From Notospermus geniculatus (lineage: Eukaryota > Nemertea > Pilidiophora > Heteronemertea > Lineidae): DNA of 64,000 nt. Positions 24,496 to 36,038 of this stretch are shown piece after piece (the stretch's first letter is position 1; the number at the start of each line of letters is the position of its first letter). The notes beneath the pieces were generated by a model that saw nothing but the letters and a program-made list of their open reading frames with translations, had not been told where the DNA came from and did no database searches. Both the position numbers and the translations under genes were made by a program. The DNA lies in assembly GCA_002633025.1 (NCBI GenBank), contig NMRB01000195.1, forward strand, positions 62,925-126,924, in the 5' to 3' direction.

Positions 24496-26486
24496 CTTCA
24501 TCAACATTGATGTTGATTTCCTCCAGGTTCTTCCCAACTTGATCAGCCATCTGGCCCTTCTCAAGGGCAAGGAGAAGTTTGGATATTTTGGCGACCTGCA
24601 GGGTTTCTTGTGGCAGTCGATAAAACTCCCTGTGGACTCGTACATCATGTCCGAGGTAATCAGCCAAAAGGTCCAATTCATGGTCCTTCAAATTTAACAC
24701 CTGTGAAAGCGTAGCTATTTGTTTTCTTAGTTTTGTTCCTCTTAGAAGTTCTGGATATTTTGCTCCACAGCTGCTGCTGGCCTGACGCAAAACATCACAT
24801 CCACGAATGTGTCCTTTGGAGCCATAGTGTGCTCGGGCAAAGACAAAAACGTTTTCATGGTTAACTCCCACTGCAGCCCTCTTCTCCACTAAGGTGTCAA
24901 GCCACTTCTGCATAGTAGCAGTAAGCAAAAGTGGCACAATTCTTCCACGCTTTCCGACTATTTCCACACGCATTAGAGCTTCACACAATTTCCTCTCCAA
25001 CGGAGACAGTGCAGATTGCACATCCTCCTGATATCCACTGTGTTTCTTTTGTAGATCAGAAAGTGTCAATTTAGAAATTTCCCCTTGCCGTCTCCTGTTG
25101 AACAGCATTATGATGCACAAAGGGTTGCTTCACTTAGTTCACACCAGCTCTGGACATCAGGTTCATCGTTTTGGAGTTTCTCAAACGCGCAACCACCAGC
25201 ATCCTTGAGGTGCTTGGTGAGTATCATTACATCACTCACCAATGGAATGAGCTTCACCTGGTTTCTCTTGCCTTCCGCAAGAGCACGCAATGCATGTGAA
25301 GAGACTTGTTCAGTCCACTCCATTTCCACCAACTCTTGAAACGCAACTGCTTGATTGACCACAGCTTCATCACCATTCTGCAGGGCAGTCCCTTTCATTA
25401 TCTTCGCACATTTCTTGACTGAGTGTCCGATCTTGAGTGCCAAAGATGGGGTAGAAACCTGGTTTGTTGTTTCGCAAAATCCAGCAACTTTCCGGGCTGA
25501 AGCAATAACAAGCTGGAACTTGCCTGGGTGTATGAATTCAATCAAACCAGCATTTGCCAGTCCAGCAGATTCTCGAAGTTGGATTAATAGCCTACCAAGT
25601 TCCCTGAGCGAATTTCTGATGTACCCATATTGTTCTTTGTCGTGACCTAATTTCAGGTACATTTTCTCTCCGAACTGAGTAATTAGTGGGTCACTTTTCA
25701 CCACTCTACCCACATCATCCAAGCTAAGTTTCGACAAAACTTTCTGCAGACCTTCACCAATGCCAGGTGGCCCTGGGAGCAAGAGTCTTCCACTTTCTAC
25801 CATCCGATGGTACTTCTTCCTGTCTGTTGGCGCTAATGGACATCTCTTTGCATGCCTCCATAGCTCATTCGACACATAATATCCGAGGCAATATTCGCAA
25901 GGGATGTAATCCTCCCAGGACGCTTCAGATGACGGCCTATAAGCCACGATTAACACACCACTTTTCTCTTTGATCACTTCTAAGTTGTGCATATGGTTTC
26001 CAAGATTTCGCAACCGTAGCAATAACTCAGAACGGGTTTTTTTGTCAGCTGTGGCCATATACTTAGCCACTTCAGGCTTATCTTTGTGTTTGCATTCCAA
26101 ATGCCTAGGTAACCTGGATTGGGGGATTTCGCAAAATGGACAGTAGTATCTTTTCTGATAGTCTCTCTTACCCGTCCCTTCAGACAACATAACACGTATG
26201 CCTGTTGAACTGACTACCTCACTGCTGCACTGTCCTTTTCCTTTACCGAAGCCGTCAGAACCAGGTGGATTCAACTCCTTCAGAACTGGTGAACTGACTG
26301 CCTCACTGCTGCACTGTCCTTTCCCTTTACTGGAATGTAACGGACCATCAGAACTGGCTGCTTTCAGTGCCTTCAGGTCATCAAAGAGAGAATTTCCTTT
26401 GGATAACATGTCACTTTCACTTTCACTTTCAGAGACAAATGAATCTGTTCCAGGTTTGTAGGTCTGGTCATAGTCAGAATCATCAA
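24496..26486 (-). CDS. Crypton-type tyrosine recombinase exon with zinc-binding segments (frameshifted)
   Basis: Acceptor CATCTTTTTCAG, donor GAAG/GTAAGCC. It encodes an acidic start (DSDYDQTYKPG), a twice-repeated KGKGQCSSE, a C2H2-like segment CPFCEIPQSRLPRHLECKH, a second segment CEYCLGYYVSNELWRHAKRC, then the catalytic domain: FNRRRQGE (box I Arg), GKRGRIVP (Lys hairpin), GTKLRKQIAT (box II Arg), LGHD and FYRLP (nucleophile Tyr). This order and motif set is that of Crypton-like tyrosine recombinases. All expected catalytic residues are visible. At 25108-25133 the frame shifts: the zinc-finger part stops at 25108 while the catalytic part is open in another frame. The exon is 1,991 nt (2 mod 3) although both ends are phase 1, consistent with one single-base loss or two-base gain. 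Either the copy is dead or the base call is wrong. Confidence 0.85.
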
Positions 26487-26994
26487 CTGAAAAAGATGAG
26501 TTTAAAGTTGATGAAAGTTAAGTATAATTATGGCAATCTTTCCTGGACAGAATTTCTTTTCACCAAACCTAGACCTATGGACAGCTACAGTACTAGTATT
26601 CAAGACTGGGATACTACAAAGGGCTTAAAGTCACTATGATTTCAACTAAATCATTTCTCCGGTCTGACAGCAGGAATTAGTGTACTCCTTCTATGGCTCT
26701 TCAATCCATATGGTAATAACAGTAAAACAGAAAGAAGAATGTATATCCATGAACATTCTAAATCAAACATACGGTAAGTGAAAAAATAGAATCTGCCCAA
26801 CTTGACTGAACATACTGAAGAGATGTTTTCTGGCTCCTAGTTGACTAAATCAGGAACTTACTGGCTGTTTGGATCATCTCCAAATCTTGCCGTTTCAGTC
26901 CAAGTTGATTATTATTCAATCTTTTACCTTGTTTTACCACATACAGAGAGGACAGAAAGTATAAAGGAGCATTAACTCGGCTAATTGCACTCAC

Positions 26995-27057
26995 CTACTT
27001 CAGCACTCTTTTCTGAATCCGAATGATCAGTGAGCTTGGCAGCAGACACTGTCCCTT
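26995..27057 (-). CDS. 63-nt acidic exon, duplicate
   Basis: Acceptor CTGTTTTTCAG, donor GTGAGT, 63 nt, phase 1 to 1, encoding a serine/aspartate-rich peptide (DHSDSEKSAEV at its end). It has the same length, phase and flanks as the exon at 22147-22209, so it belongs to the duplicated segment 26.9-28.4 kb. Confidence 0.65.
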   Translation of the reverse strand, partial: KGQCLLPSSLIIRIQKRVLK

Positions 27058-27300
27058 CTGAAAAACAGACTGCAGTGAATATTTTGCTGTTAACTGGTTT
27101 TACAGGAATTTTTATGGTTATTTTTTGTTAACTCTCCTTCATTAAAATACATCAGGGCCTTTAAGTGCTCACTCCAATCTCCATAACACAAGCCAACAAA
27201 CCAATTCTATTCAGCTTTCTGTGCAGTGCAACAATAATTTCTGTGGCCCCATGCATGAACAGGATAACCCACATTTGGTGAAATTGACAAAACTTGTCTA

Positions 27301-27375
27301 AGCCCGGTGGTTGAGTGGTTAGCGCGCTTGACTACCAAACTGTTCAATGGGTCGGTGCGAGTTCGACTCTGGGCT
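27301..27375 (+). repeat. tRNA-derived SINE head (tRNA-like, degenerate)
   Basis: AGCCCGG and CTGGGCT form a full 7-bp acceptor stem (one G-T). GGTTGAGTGG resembles the A box and GAGTTCGACTC the B box of RNA polymerase III promoters, and a D arm can be drawn. The anticodon stem no longer pairs (CGCTT versus AACTG), so it is not a working tRNA. Sequence continues without CCA into a body up to about 27480, as in a SINE. Confidence 0.55.
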
Positions 27376-28304
27376 AAGGCATATAATTGTGAAACAAAAT
27401 TGTGACAAAAATTGAGGGTCCGTTGGATGGGACTAAAAGCCATGGCATGACGCTACCAAGCCTCTAAAATTTATCTCCCAACCAACCGGTCGTGATAACT
27501 GGAAAAACCATTAAAACCCGACCGGTACGATTTTACCATCCTGAATACAGAATTAGCATCATTGTTTATTGATATAAGTTAGGTATCCCGCAGAGAGCAT
27601 GACCCCATGACCCACATGTTGATATGGGTATCAGCAGCAAAACATGTGTTGTTACATAATCGTGCCAGGCAGAAAGAACGACAGGCTATGGTTGTACATG
27701 GCTCTAAGTTCATGCTGGGTCAAGTGTTGTCTGCAACTTGAGGATCAATTTCATTAGTGCGGTAAACAATGAGGGCATGGAGGTCAGCTCACACAGCAGG
27801 GGACTTATAGGGAATGGGGAGTGAAGAAATTAGAGGCTTGGAAGCGTCATGTCCCTTGTACCTGAGTGTCTATGCCAGGGCAAGTAAAAGACCCCACACA
27901 GGTGGACAGTAGCCTGTCGTGGACTCCATACCTCCGGCAAAAACCCAACAGGGTTACGACGCCGGTAATGATATGATGATGATGCATGGGGCAACAGATT
28001 TATTAACACCCAATCAGAGCTTTGCATGCAGCGACACTAATGAGCTGATGCTGGTCCTAGTGTGATGGTGATACACTTGACAGTCGGAATACACTATGCG
28101 GAATGTCACTCATGATAGAGTCTCATCCCATGAGATAACACTCCAGCAAGAATATAATAATCTGTGTTAATCACTGCACGAAACCTCAGGAATCGAATAT
28201 TGCTACGATTATTGGCCTGGGTTACTGCCATTCCATAAAGTTACCCACTGTTCAAAATTTGATAGCGTGTTGTGAGTGGAAGCAAACAGAGCAGACGGTC
28301 TTAC
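27376..28304. other. SINE-like body and tail fragments
   Basis: CATGACGCTACCAAGCCTC near 27444 reappears inverted near 27829 (GAGGCTTGGAAGCGTCATG). The second block continues through CCCCACACAGGTGGACAG to a TGATATGATGATGATG tail near 27968, typical of SINE 3' ends. No exon between. Confidence 0.45.
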
Positions 28305-28385
28305 CTTCATGAACATTGATGTTTGTATCTTCAAGGCTTGTTGCAACTTGAGGTCTGTAGGTCTGGTCATTGTCCAAATCAGCAC
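28305..28385 (-). CDS. 81-nt exon: internally deleted copy of the recombinase exon
   Basis: Acceptor CATCTTTTTAAG, donor GAAG/GTAAGAC, 81 nt, phase 1 to 1. Its first half (DLDNDQTYRP) matches the start of the 1,991-nt exon (DSDYDQTYKP) and its second half (QVATSLEDTNINVHEG) matches the end (QVGKNLEEININVDEG). The zinc-binding and catalytic parts between are gone. Flanking intron sequence also matches on both sides. It is followed in transcript order by the duplicated 63-nt acidic exon, as the intact exon is. Confidence 0.7.
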
Positions 28386-29154
28386 CTTAAAAAGATGAAT
28401 TTATCATTGATGAATGCCAGTATGTTCAATATGGTCCAAAATGCTAATGGTGTCTTTAAGGAGCAATTCCATACCCACACCATTTCTTTGATAAGGTACA
28501 ATGCACAGGGAGTCAGGCAGTTAACCACCAACATTAGAAGTACAACTTGACATTATTTATGCCAACACTTGGAAAACCAGTTGTCTTTTCCTGTCCAGTT
28601 CTTGATAAATATCTCCTAATTTTTTTAATGTCAGCAGGGGCTTGCTAAATCAGCTTCTAACCTGTCAAAGGAGTAGATAAGTACTAAATTTCAGCTGAAG
28701 ACCTTCAGTGGTTATGAAACGTGCCCTACTAATGGACAACAGACGCCACGCGATTGCATAGGCCAACAGATGAACCAATGAAATGATGGGCCGTACAGTG
28801 TTTCATGTACATGTATACCTCCAAAAAAAATTAAAAAAATAAAACAAAGTCTTTACCCCTCCATCAATGCCCTCTAGTTTCCTAATATTACAATATTTTA
28901 CACACTGACTTATTGGTCAGTCTCGACTCTACCTTGCTGATTGAGACTGATGTCGTTCTGACATTTTCACAATTGATTTTGCCTTTCAGTTTCAACTGAG
29001 GAAACCAATCACCCTCATCTATGACTATAAATACTGCCCAATAGAAATGGGCAACACCACCTGTACCGGTACACAAATAAGGTACCTTTTCACACCTTGA
29101 TGATTCTTATCTTCTTTATGAATAATTTTCATCATAGGATCGGGGCTCATTCAC

Positions 29155-29406
29155 TAAAGCATGGCGCACACGAGCGACTAAAATGGGGGCGACTACCGAT
29201 GCGACTACTCGGTCGCCTGCGATAATTACCTTGGAGGTCGATCAATGATGTCATCCACGACATCACTGATCTTCCAAAGAACCATTTGTCGCACACGAGC
29301 CAACAAAAACTAAAAAAAACTGAATATATGTTTAGTCGCTTCTGTGGTCGCAAGGCCGGTCGCCTAGAAAATCGCTCGAAAAATCGCTCGTGTGCGCCAT
29401 GCTTAA
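29155..29406. mobile_element. MITE with TAA TSD next to a splice donor
   Basis: Element 29158-29403 (246 bp), TIRs AGCATGGCGCACACGAGCGA and inverse, flanked by TAA at 29155-29157 and 29404-29406, a Harbinger-like duplication. Internally rich in TCGC/GCGA. Its right edge is 10 bp from the donor of exon 29422-29720. Confidence 0.75.
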
Positions 29407-29421
29407 AACAAATCTACTTAC

Positions 29422-29720
29422 CAGGAAAGACTTCTTCCCCAGACAATACCATGTCATGATCTGCTTCGCTGGAGTGTTCCCCAGACAATACCATGTCATG
29501 ATCTGCTTCACTAGAGTGTTCCCCAGACAATACCATGTCATGATCTGCTTCACTAGAGTGTTCCCCAGACAATACCATGTCATGATCTGCTTCACTAGAG
29601 TGGACACCAGTTTTCTGTTGATTGCTGTAAAGACCAGGCATGAATGAAGGTTGACACAACAGTGTGGGTGGTGGGGGAGGCTCTATTCTTCCGCAAGGTG
29701 AGCTAAGGTCACCTACAGAA
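29422..29720 (-). CDS. Exon with four 14-residue repeats
   Basis: Donor CCTG/GTAAGT is clear. A proline-rich start (IEPPPPPTLLC) is followed by four near-identical copies of HSSEADHDMVLSGE (42-bp DNA repeats) and EEVFPG, ending phase 1 for exon 28305-28385. The acceptor is uncertain: one at 29721 would fit the phase-2 donor of exon 30370-30476 but has a poor pyrimidine tract. An ATG at 29723-29725 could instead be a start, making this the first coding exon of a separate recombinase gene. No known family; low-complexity acidic linker. Confidence 0.6.
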
Positions 29721-30369
29721 CTCATACGGCAAACCAGGGTTTATCCACTACTTCTTCTAGTATCAGTCAATTAGTTCTATGGGTGGAATGAATGCATACA
29801 TGGCATATGACCATGGTGACATGCCAAACACATGCACAGAAAAAACCGAAACAGAACTAAAAGCCACAAGTTTTACTTCTATAGTTTCGGGGAAAAAGAC
29901 AACAAACGATCTGTTTACAAGGTTTATTCAAAATTTAAGGACTTTCGTGGGGTTTTATGGGTCAGACTTGAAGGACATTCAATGGTTTTTAAGACTAACT
30001 TTTTTAAAGGACTTGATCCTAGTTTTTAAGGGGGTGTATGAACCGTTATCACAGCATCATGATGAACTGAGTCTGACCAAACAAGATCTCTGGAATTATT
30101 GGAGGCATGGGTTCTGAAGGGTACTTCAGTAATATTTCAAGGCTAAAAGCTATTTTGATTTATCAAGGTGCCTGTTCCATTGAATTTAAAGATGTGAAAG
30201 TCGTGTATAAGTCTTGACAGGACTTCTCAGTCATCCGTGAAATCAAGACACCGTGAATATTTTACAGGTTATACATAGTGTATGCCTGACATAAGCTGCC
30301 TCACAAAAAGCAAAATGTTACACGTATTATGAAATGATCTTACATGTACATCAGGACAGAATGACTTAC

Positions 30370-30476
30370 CAAGTAGTTGTTAAGAAATGGTCGACAGCGA
30401 GGTTATTTCCAACGATGTAATCATCAATGGATTTGTATGCTGGAAGATGTGCTTGATGTTCAGCACCCAGAATATG
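30370..30476 (-). CDS. Candidate 107-nt exon
   Basis: Acceptor GCCATCTTCCAG and strong donor CTTG/GTAAGT bound a frame (phase 0 to 2) encoding ILGAEHQAHLPAYKSIDDY and VGNNLAVDHFLTTT. The other two frames are stopped. No family recognised. It joins in phase to 29422-29720 if the 29721 acceptor is used; its phase-0 start has no partner yet. Confidence 0.45.
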
Positions 30477-30899
30477 CTGGAAGATGGCATATAAAATACA
30501 TTATTTGAATAGTTGAAGAAATACATACCCTACATACTAGGTGGGAAAAAACATGTCCGACTTTTGATTTTGAATAACTTCCTTCTTGTTCAACCAATTT
30601 CAACAGGATTAACAGATCATATAGTCGAGATGTGCCAATTTTTGGTGTGCGAACGGCATTATAAAAATGGTGCCCGGAGTGGAAGGTGGTAGAGCGAAAT
30701 GTCACCCCGAGAAAGCCATGTTGCTTTCTCCACAGATACCAGCATTCTTTAAGGGACATATCAGCTCACCTCATTCAAGTTAAGGAAATTGACCTTGCAG
30801 ATTTCACAGTACCGGTATGAATTATGTTTCTTCCTCTTTTGGAAGGCTGCTGGAAGGCTGCTGAAACATGATTCAAAAGTGAGGTTATCAATAGAATGG

Positions 30900-31400
30900 C
30901 AATCAAATTACATTATCAAAGTTTTCTCATAACACCACCGGTGGCCAAATCAGGAATCATATGGTGCCGTGATTCAGTCTCCAAGTACAGGTCGCCTAGG
31001 ACTACATATTATATGTACAAAGTTTGGGAACTGTAGCTATAGTGGCTACTAAACATGCAACCATTGTCGAAGAGGGCTGCCGACAACGCACTTCAACCTA
31101 GTGACCTTGAAAAGTAGGTCAAATCAAAAACCCAGAGAACATGTGATGTCCCCTCCCTAGCCTAGGAGTACCTACCACAAAAATTTCAGCGACCTGTGCC
31201 ATTATTAAGGGAGATCACAGATTTAGTGTTTTTGCATTTACACCCCCTGGTAGGCCTAACCAAACCAGGCATGCCAGGAATGACATGACACTGAAGTTTA
31301 GTGTCACCTGGTGGTACACATGTACAAAGTTTCATGTGAGTAGCTCCACTGATAATGAAACATGTCACTATTGTCTAATGGACGATGTTTGAACTATTGT
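30900..31400 (+). repeat. Degraded tandem-unit element
   Basis: CACCACCGGTGGCCAAATCAGG near 30940, GTGACCTTGAAAAGTAGGTC near 31100 and CACCCCCTGGTAGG near 31243 mark two diverged units of the family A/C type. Ends not found. Confidence 0.55.
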
Positions 31401-31922
31401 TGACGGACGATGCATGACAACATGCAACCTCCTGAACCTCCTGAATTGTGACCCTCCAGCCCCAAACCAGCCGGACGTCGCACAGAAGTTGGCAGGTTGA
31501 GACAGTCTGTTTGTCCATTTCACAGGTGTCTGCTGTTTGTGAAATCTGAGCAATCAGTTTCTTCCATTGTCTCCTGGTGTCATTTTAGACTCTTCTCCTG
31601 TGTGTCTTCCGACTGGTCACAATTCAGGAGAGACGACTGACAAGAGGTTTTCCATGAAAGACAATTTGTTGAAGAACGCCCCTTTTCTTTCTATTGAATT
31701 TCAAAACATGTCATCACTTCTAAATCTTCCACAATCTGTACTTATTTTGCAGTTCAACTATCATGAAAGTCCTCTCTTTTCAAAAATGTCCCACTCTGCT
31801 GGTTTGCTTACCAACAGACGTCCTCCTTCCACCTTGAGCATTCAACATAACAAAAAGTTAAAGTTGTAGAAATACATTTAGCTTGTCCTTTGATTCCACT
31901 TTTTGAGAAGTTCAGTACATAC

Positions 31923-32061
31923 CTATCATTGCCTTCATTGTCAGTGATACTGGGAAATGTTTCAAATTCCTTGAAAATTGGTCGAAACCTTCCACCGATC
32001 TCCTGTACCTTGCTGTACGGTACTTTCAAACTTCTTTTTTCACGGGATTTTGGAAAACCAT
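31923..32061 (-). CDS. Candidate 139-nt exon
   Basis: Acceptor ATCTCTTCACAG, donor GATAG/GTATGT, phase 1 to 2, encoding FPKSREKRSLKVPYSKVQ and IGGRFRPIFKEFETFPS. The entry phase matches the upstream 47-residue exons. A possible 21-nt microexon (31812-31832, donor GTAAGC) follows but its acceptor is weak. No family recognised. Confidence 0.5.
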
Positions 32062-32639
32062 CTGTGAAGAGATAACTGACCTGTACTGAATCCTAAGGCA
32101 ATTTTCAATTAAAATGACCCATCAAGCTATTTAGAAATTTTAAGGTAATTAATGTAATGAGGAATGTACCATTTGGCAGGGCTGTAGGCTGTAGCACCTG
32201 CATCTAGTGGGTTATCCCTGTATGAATGACCCATGTATACATGACTGAAATAGAAATAACTGAAAAAAAACATAACCATGAATTACACTCAACAAATATG
32301 TACACCAGTGCAGCACTGGTTTGCAATTAAACCGAATCAAATGACTAATGTAAATGCATACATAAATTTACTGCAGTTATGAATCGGAGTAACACTGGCG
32401 TAATTCACTCCAGTTATGGATGACGTGGACCACACTCTGGGTCAAATTTTAAACCTGTTTAAATACCTAATGTGAACGCATAATCGGAGTGCACTCCAGT
32501 GCAAGTTTGCAGTGTTACCTGGTTGCCAAGCAACATAGGGCATGTGACTCAGAAATCACGGTAAACAGTACACCATCAGAATGACAGAGCTGCTGGGACC
32601 AAAAATGGTGAGTTCCGTGAAATTTGAAAAGTAGTGCAA

Positions 32640-33005
32640 ACGGGAGGCAATTGATCCAGAGAAGAGACACTCCATATTTGGAGGGATTCTACAATCCAGA
32701 AACAGGTGAATGGAGTGAAAAGAAATACTGAGGTCAATCAGAAAATAGTGAAAAACCTGAGGGGGATGGAAAACGTCGATTGGCAGCTCAATGCCGATGC
32801 CAGATTAAAATACTGAAAAAAACTTTCAAGTGTACATGTATGGATGGAAAACAAAAGAAACGGGTTGGAAAGGAAGGAGTGCATTGAGCATGCCTCCGCT
32901 GCTAAAACTGGTGTTGCCCCACTTGTACCAGTAAGTAATTTGACATGGGCCAAATGTACCCCCATTTGGAAACCGATTTAAATTTCACTGGCATGACTGG
33001 TGTCA
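32640..33005 (+). pseudogene. Fragment of unknown plus-strand gene, copy 1
   Basis: It contains GGATTCTACAATCCAGAAAC (FYNPETGEWSEKK), then WMENKRNGLERK and EHASAAKTGVAPLVP before a GTAAGT, then the start of a PHLETDLNF block that breaks off near 33005. Matching pieces are at 36922-37054, 41162-41289 and 42118-42498. The frame is interrupted, so it is a broken copy. No family recognised. Confidence 0.6.
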
Positions 33006-34254
33006 GGAGGTAATAATCTAGGAGGACCCTACTCCATATTCAAGTAGGGAAGGCTAGGCGCATAAAATCATGAATAACTATGGCAATGTTCATTTTTTTA
33101 AACCCAAATTTCGCCTGGTGAATGTTGAATGTCTACTTCACCAAACCGTAAAGTTGGTTTTACCACAATTAGCATATTCCTGCGTCTGGTTATCTCATTT
33201 CCCCGTGATAGTGTTTTAAGACCGATTTCGGCCGTTTTGGTCACGCTCAGATCGGTGAATGCGCACTGATTTCTGGGAAAAACAACCTTGGTTCTAGGTG
33301 GAACATTCAGTTGTTGGGAATGACGTCATTTCCTGGCCTTAGCATGCAGCGTCAACACTGCAAGTGCCGACGTCATAACGTCACACATGGTCGTGCGGTG
33401 ATGTTTTGACGTCGTTGCCGGCCGGTGCACTCTTCTACACACAGCAGGCCGTATGGATGATTCGCTTTGTTTTCTCCNNNNNNNNNNNNNNNNNNNNNNN
33501 NNNNNNNNNNNNNNNNNNNNNNNNNNNNNNNNNNNNNNNNGGGGTCCTCCCCAGGAAAATTTTTAAATTTGAGGTGCTTTGAAGCGTTTTCCTGGCATCT
33601 TGACAACGGAAAAAAGCAAGACTAAAAATTTGATTTTGATATTCTCTTATATACCAATATACAAAATTAACCTGGTCCCGTTTAGGTCGACAAACCAGAT
33701 TTTTTGGTATTGTTGCGTCGGGTCTGAGAGAGCCCAATACAATAACAGGAGCGTAGGCTATGAATGTCCAGGTTGAGGGGGAGCAAAGATACAATAAGAT
33801 AACAGGCCAGAGCCGTAGTTCTTAGCAGCGAGTGCCGAATTTTAGAAAATAAGAGTGCTTTTACGCCATTTCCCGGCGTTTGAGAGCAAAATTGGACACT
33901 CTAGCCATGTAAGTGTGGTTCATTGGTTTATTGGACTTGGGCTTTTTGGGACTAAATGCAGTCACACAGCGGCAGCCGAGAATCACGTCATCGGAATGAC
34001 AGTGCACGTTAACGAGTTCCCGCTTTGGTTTTCCCGCCGGCGCAAGACGGCTGACGGATTTGGTTTGAGTTTGAATCTTATAGCTTATGTATGTTCTGTT
34101 CTGGGCGCATACGGCTTATGCTAAGAACTTGTGTACCCTACATTTGACAAGCGTAAAGTAGGTGTCTGGCAATATTCGTGACAAAATTTTTTTAATGGTC
34201 GGCCGAAAAAAGGGGGGGCGCGTGCCCCCCCTTGGATCCGCGCCTGAGCTTTAC
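33006..34254. other. GC-richer stretch with gap, no gene recognised
   Basis: TGACGTCA-type motifs near 33322 and 33370, and an N gap at 33478-33540. At 34205-34245 a G/C tract with CCCCCCTTGGATCCGCGCCTG looks like a transposon end. No splice-bounded exon was seen. Confidence 0.35.
33478..33540. other. Assembly gap (N run)
   Basis: 63 undetermined bases. Confidence 1.
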
Positions 34255-34378
34255 CATTTCAGTATCAGTTCCAAACACACTGAAGCATTACCATTTCAGT
34301 ATCAGTTCCAAACACACTGAAAAATACGGTACCGGTATACCAAATCACCAGTTCAAAACATAATTTACAACTAGAATT
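34255..34378 (+). pseudogene. Terminal-exon fragment of the unknown plus-strand gene
   Basis: CATTTCAGTATCAGTTCCAA occurs twice in tandem, then ACCAAATCACCAGTTCAAAA as in the terminal exon at 42559-42763. This copy carries an 11-bp CGGTACCGGTA insertion at a TA. It joins R1 at CAACTAGAATTG. Confidence 0.6.
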
Positions 34379-35300
34379 GTAAATTCGCTGAATTCGCGAA
34401 TTTGATGACCTCCACATTGACGCCGAGTAGAGGTGAACTTCATCATCATCATCATGCTGAAATTTAATCTAAGCCGACCCATCACTCACTGACGCAAACA
34501 CGTGACATGCACGCCGCCATGCATGCCATGCTATGCTGACCAATCACCGTGGCATGTAACTCCACGGCCCACCACGCAGACATGCCAGCGAGAAGAAGAC
34601 TCAACACGTTTCGCCATCCTTGAGATAGTCCGGCAGCGAAACCCCGTTTTTTGGCTGAACCGTGCAATATGGTCTATAGAAGATTTTTTTGTTGAATATA
34701 AGAGAGTTGAATATGTAGTTTTAGAATCTGCCTGATGACACATTGGCATCCTTGGGCAACCCACTTAATTTGCATATTCAGTTTTGTGAACTGACTTCCA
34801 ACGTTGGANTAACCTGCACTTTCCTATTCGAGACTCGAGAACACTTTACTTGTTCTCGGCCTGTTCGGGTGCAGATGAGAACAGGGAGTCGAATACACCC
34901 AATGAGGCTGCCGAGTGGAGATTGTGATCGATCTACACAGTCTGTGTTTACATTTTTGATCGCTGATGCGCCAGATGGCTGTTCCTGGAACATGCATCGG
35001 GTGCGTGACATCAGTGCTTCCGGGATAATTTATGTGATGACGTGAGCCAGAAATGCGCAAGCGTGAATCAGTAGGAACGAAAATGGCGCCCATGACCAGA
35101 CGACAGGAAAACGAGAACAAAAATCAGAGCCCGCCAACGAATAGCGAGCGAGATGGCCGTAGGCCTACCGGTATTTGATGTAGGCCTACATCCTACTGCC
35201 CTTCATGCCCTTGGCGTCTTTGGCATAGGCCCAGTATTTTACTGTGTTTTCGGCGATTCATCTGACCAGCACGCCAGCCCCAAGCAGCACCTACAAACAC
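34371..35300. repeat. Dispersed repeat R1, copy 2
   Basis: Matches 11731-12480 at both ends; the middle (about 34625-34950) is different and contains the N at 34809. Here GGCCGTAGGCCTACCGG replaces GGCCGTACCGG of copy 1. Confidence 0.8.
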
Positions 35301-35640
35301 GCGTGATCACGTCGTGATCTCGACGTCGCCACGATCGTTGTTGGGCAATACGACGCGACGTCATAGAAACGGAATAAATTACTGACGTCATCCCGCTGAA
35401 TAAATTAGGGAATTTTTCGCCTAAAATGCCCCAAAACTCGCAAACCGCCGAACAAATTCCAAAATCGCTAATCTCGTCTCTAGATAATTCCCCACTGCAG
35501 ACCTGGTGAAAGTTTCAGGTTGGTACGATCAGCGGTTTTCGAGGCTAGCTCAATAAAATGAAAATTGGGGAGACACATAGAAAGAAACCCTGTGAAAACA
35601 ATATGACCTCCACACTCCGAGAGTGTGTGGAGGTCATAAC

Positions 35641-35817
35641 TACAGTTGCATGCAAAATTATTCAACCCTCCCTCCCCTCGCATTTTGGACATCCTGGCAA
35701 AATGAGCAAAAAAAAGTAAAAGTCAAGATTTAATTCTTAGTCCATACAACACTGCAGCTTTCACACAAAAAGCAGATTGTAAACCATGGGAGTTGAATAA
35801 TTTTGCATGCAACTGTA
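35641..35817. mobile_element. Tc1-like MITE with TA TSD
   Basis: Element 35643-35815 (173 bp), TIRs CAGTTGCATGCAAAATTATT and inverse, TA on both sides. Copy B (to about 40137) has lost the left end; copy C is 42778-42952. The neighbouring hairpin GACCTCCACACTC/GTGTGTGGAGGTC is at 35604-35637. Confidence 0.8.
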
Positions 35818-35897
35818 GTGCATGAGCAGGCTAACCCAGGCATGCCTGAAATCCTAATCCCTTAAACAACATAATCTTTTTAGATGTAAAAACTCAC

Positions 35898-36038
35898 CAG
35901 GACTAATGTCCTTTTCATTAATACATGAAGGCTTTGGGACACTCTCTTCATTGGCCGACCTAGCACTGACATCAGCTGATGCATTTTCATCCCTAATGGA
36001 GGCACAGTTGTTATTGCCATTAGCTTCACAAGCTCCAT
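35898..36038 (-). CDS. 47-residue exon, copy A
   Basis: Acceptor TTTATTTTCAG, donor CCTG/GTGAGT, 141 nt, phase 1 to 1, encoding GACEANGNNNCASIRDENAS and SANEESVPKPSCIN. Because it is phase-symmetric, all three copies (also 40219, 42967) can be spliced in series. Synonymous and a few replacement differences with intact frames suggest coding constraint. No domain recognised. Confidence 0.65.

Noticed and set aside
27301-27375. Functional tRNA gene
   Set aside because: The anticodon stem does not pair and sequence continues as a SINE body.
29779-30117. 112-residue plus-strand frame
   Set aside because: No family similarity, an overlapping second frame looks equally plausible, and there are no splice signals; probably intron sequence.
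35480-35692. Minus-strand frame repeated at 39843 (CGGHIVFTGFLSMCLPNFHF...)
   Set aside because: Conserved only because the DNA segment is duplicated; it runs into a MITE end and a hairpin, and has no splice borders.
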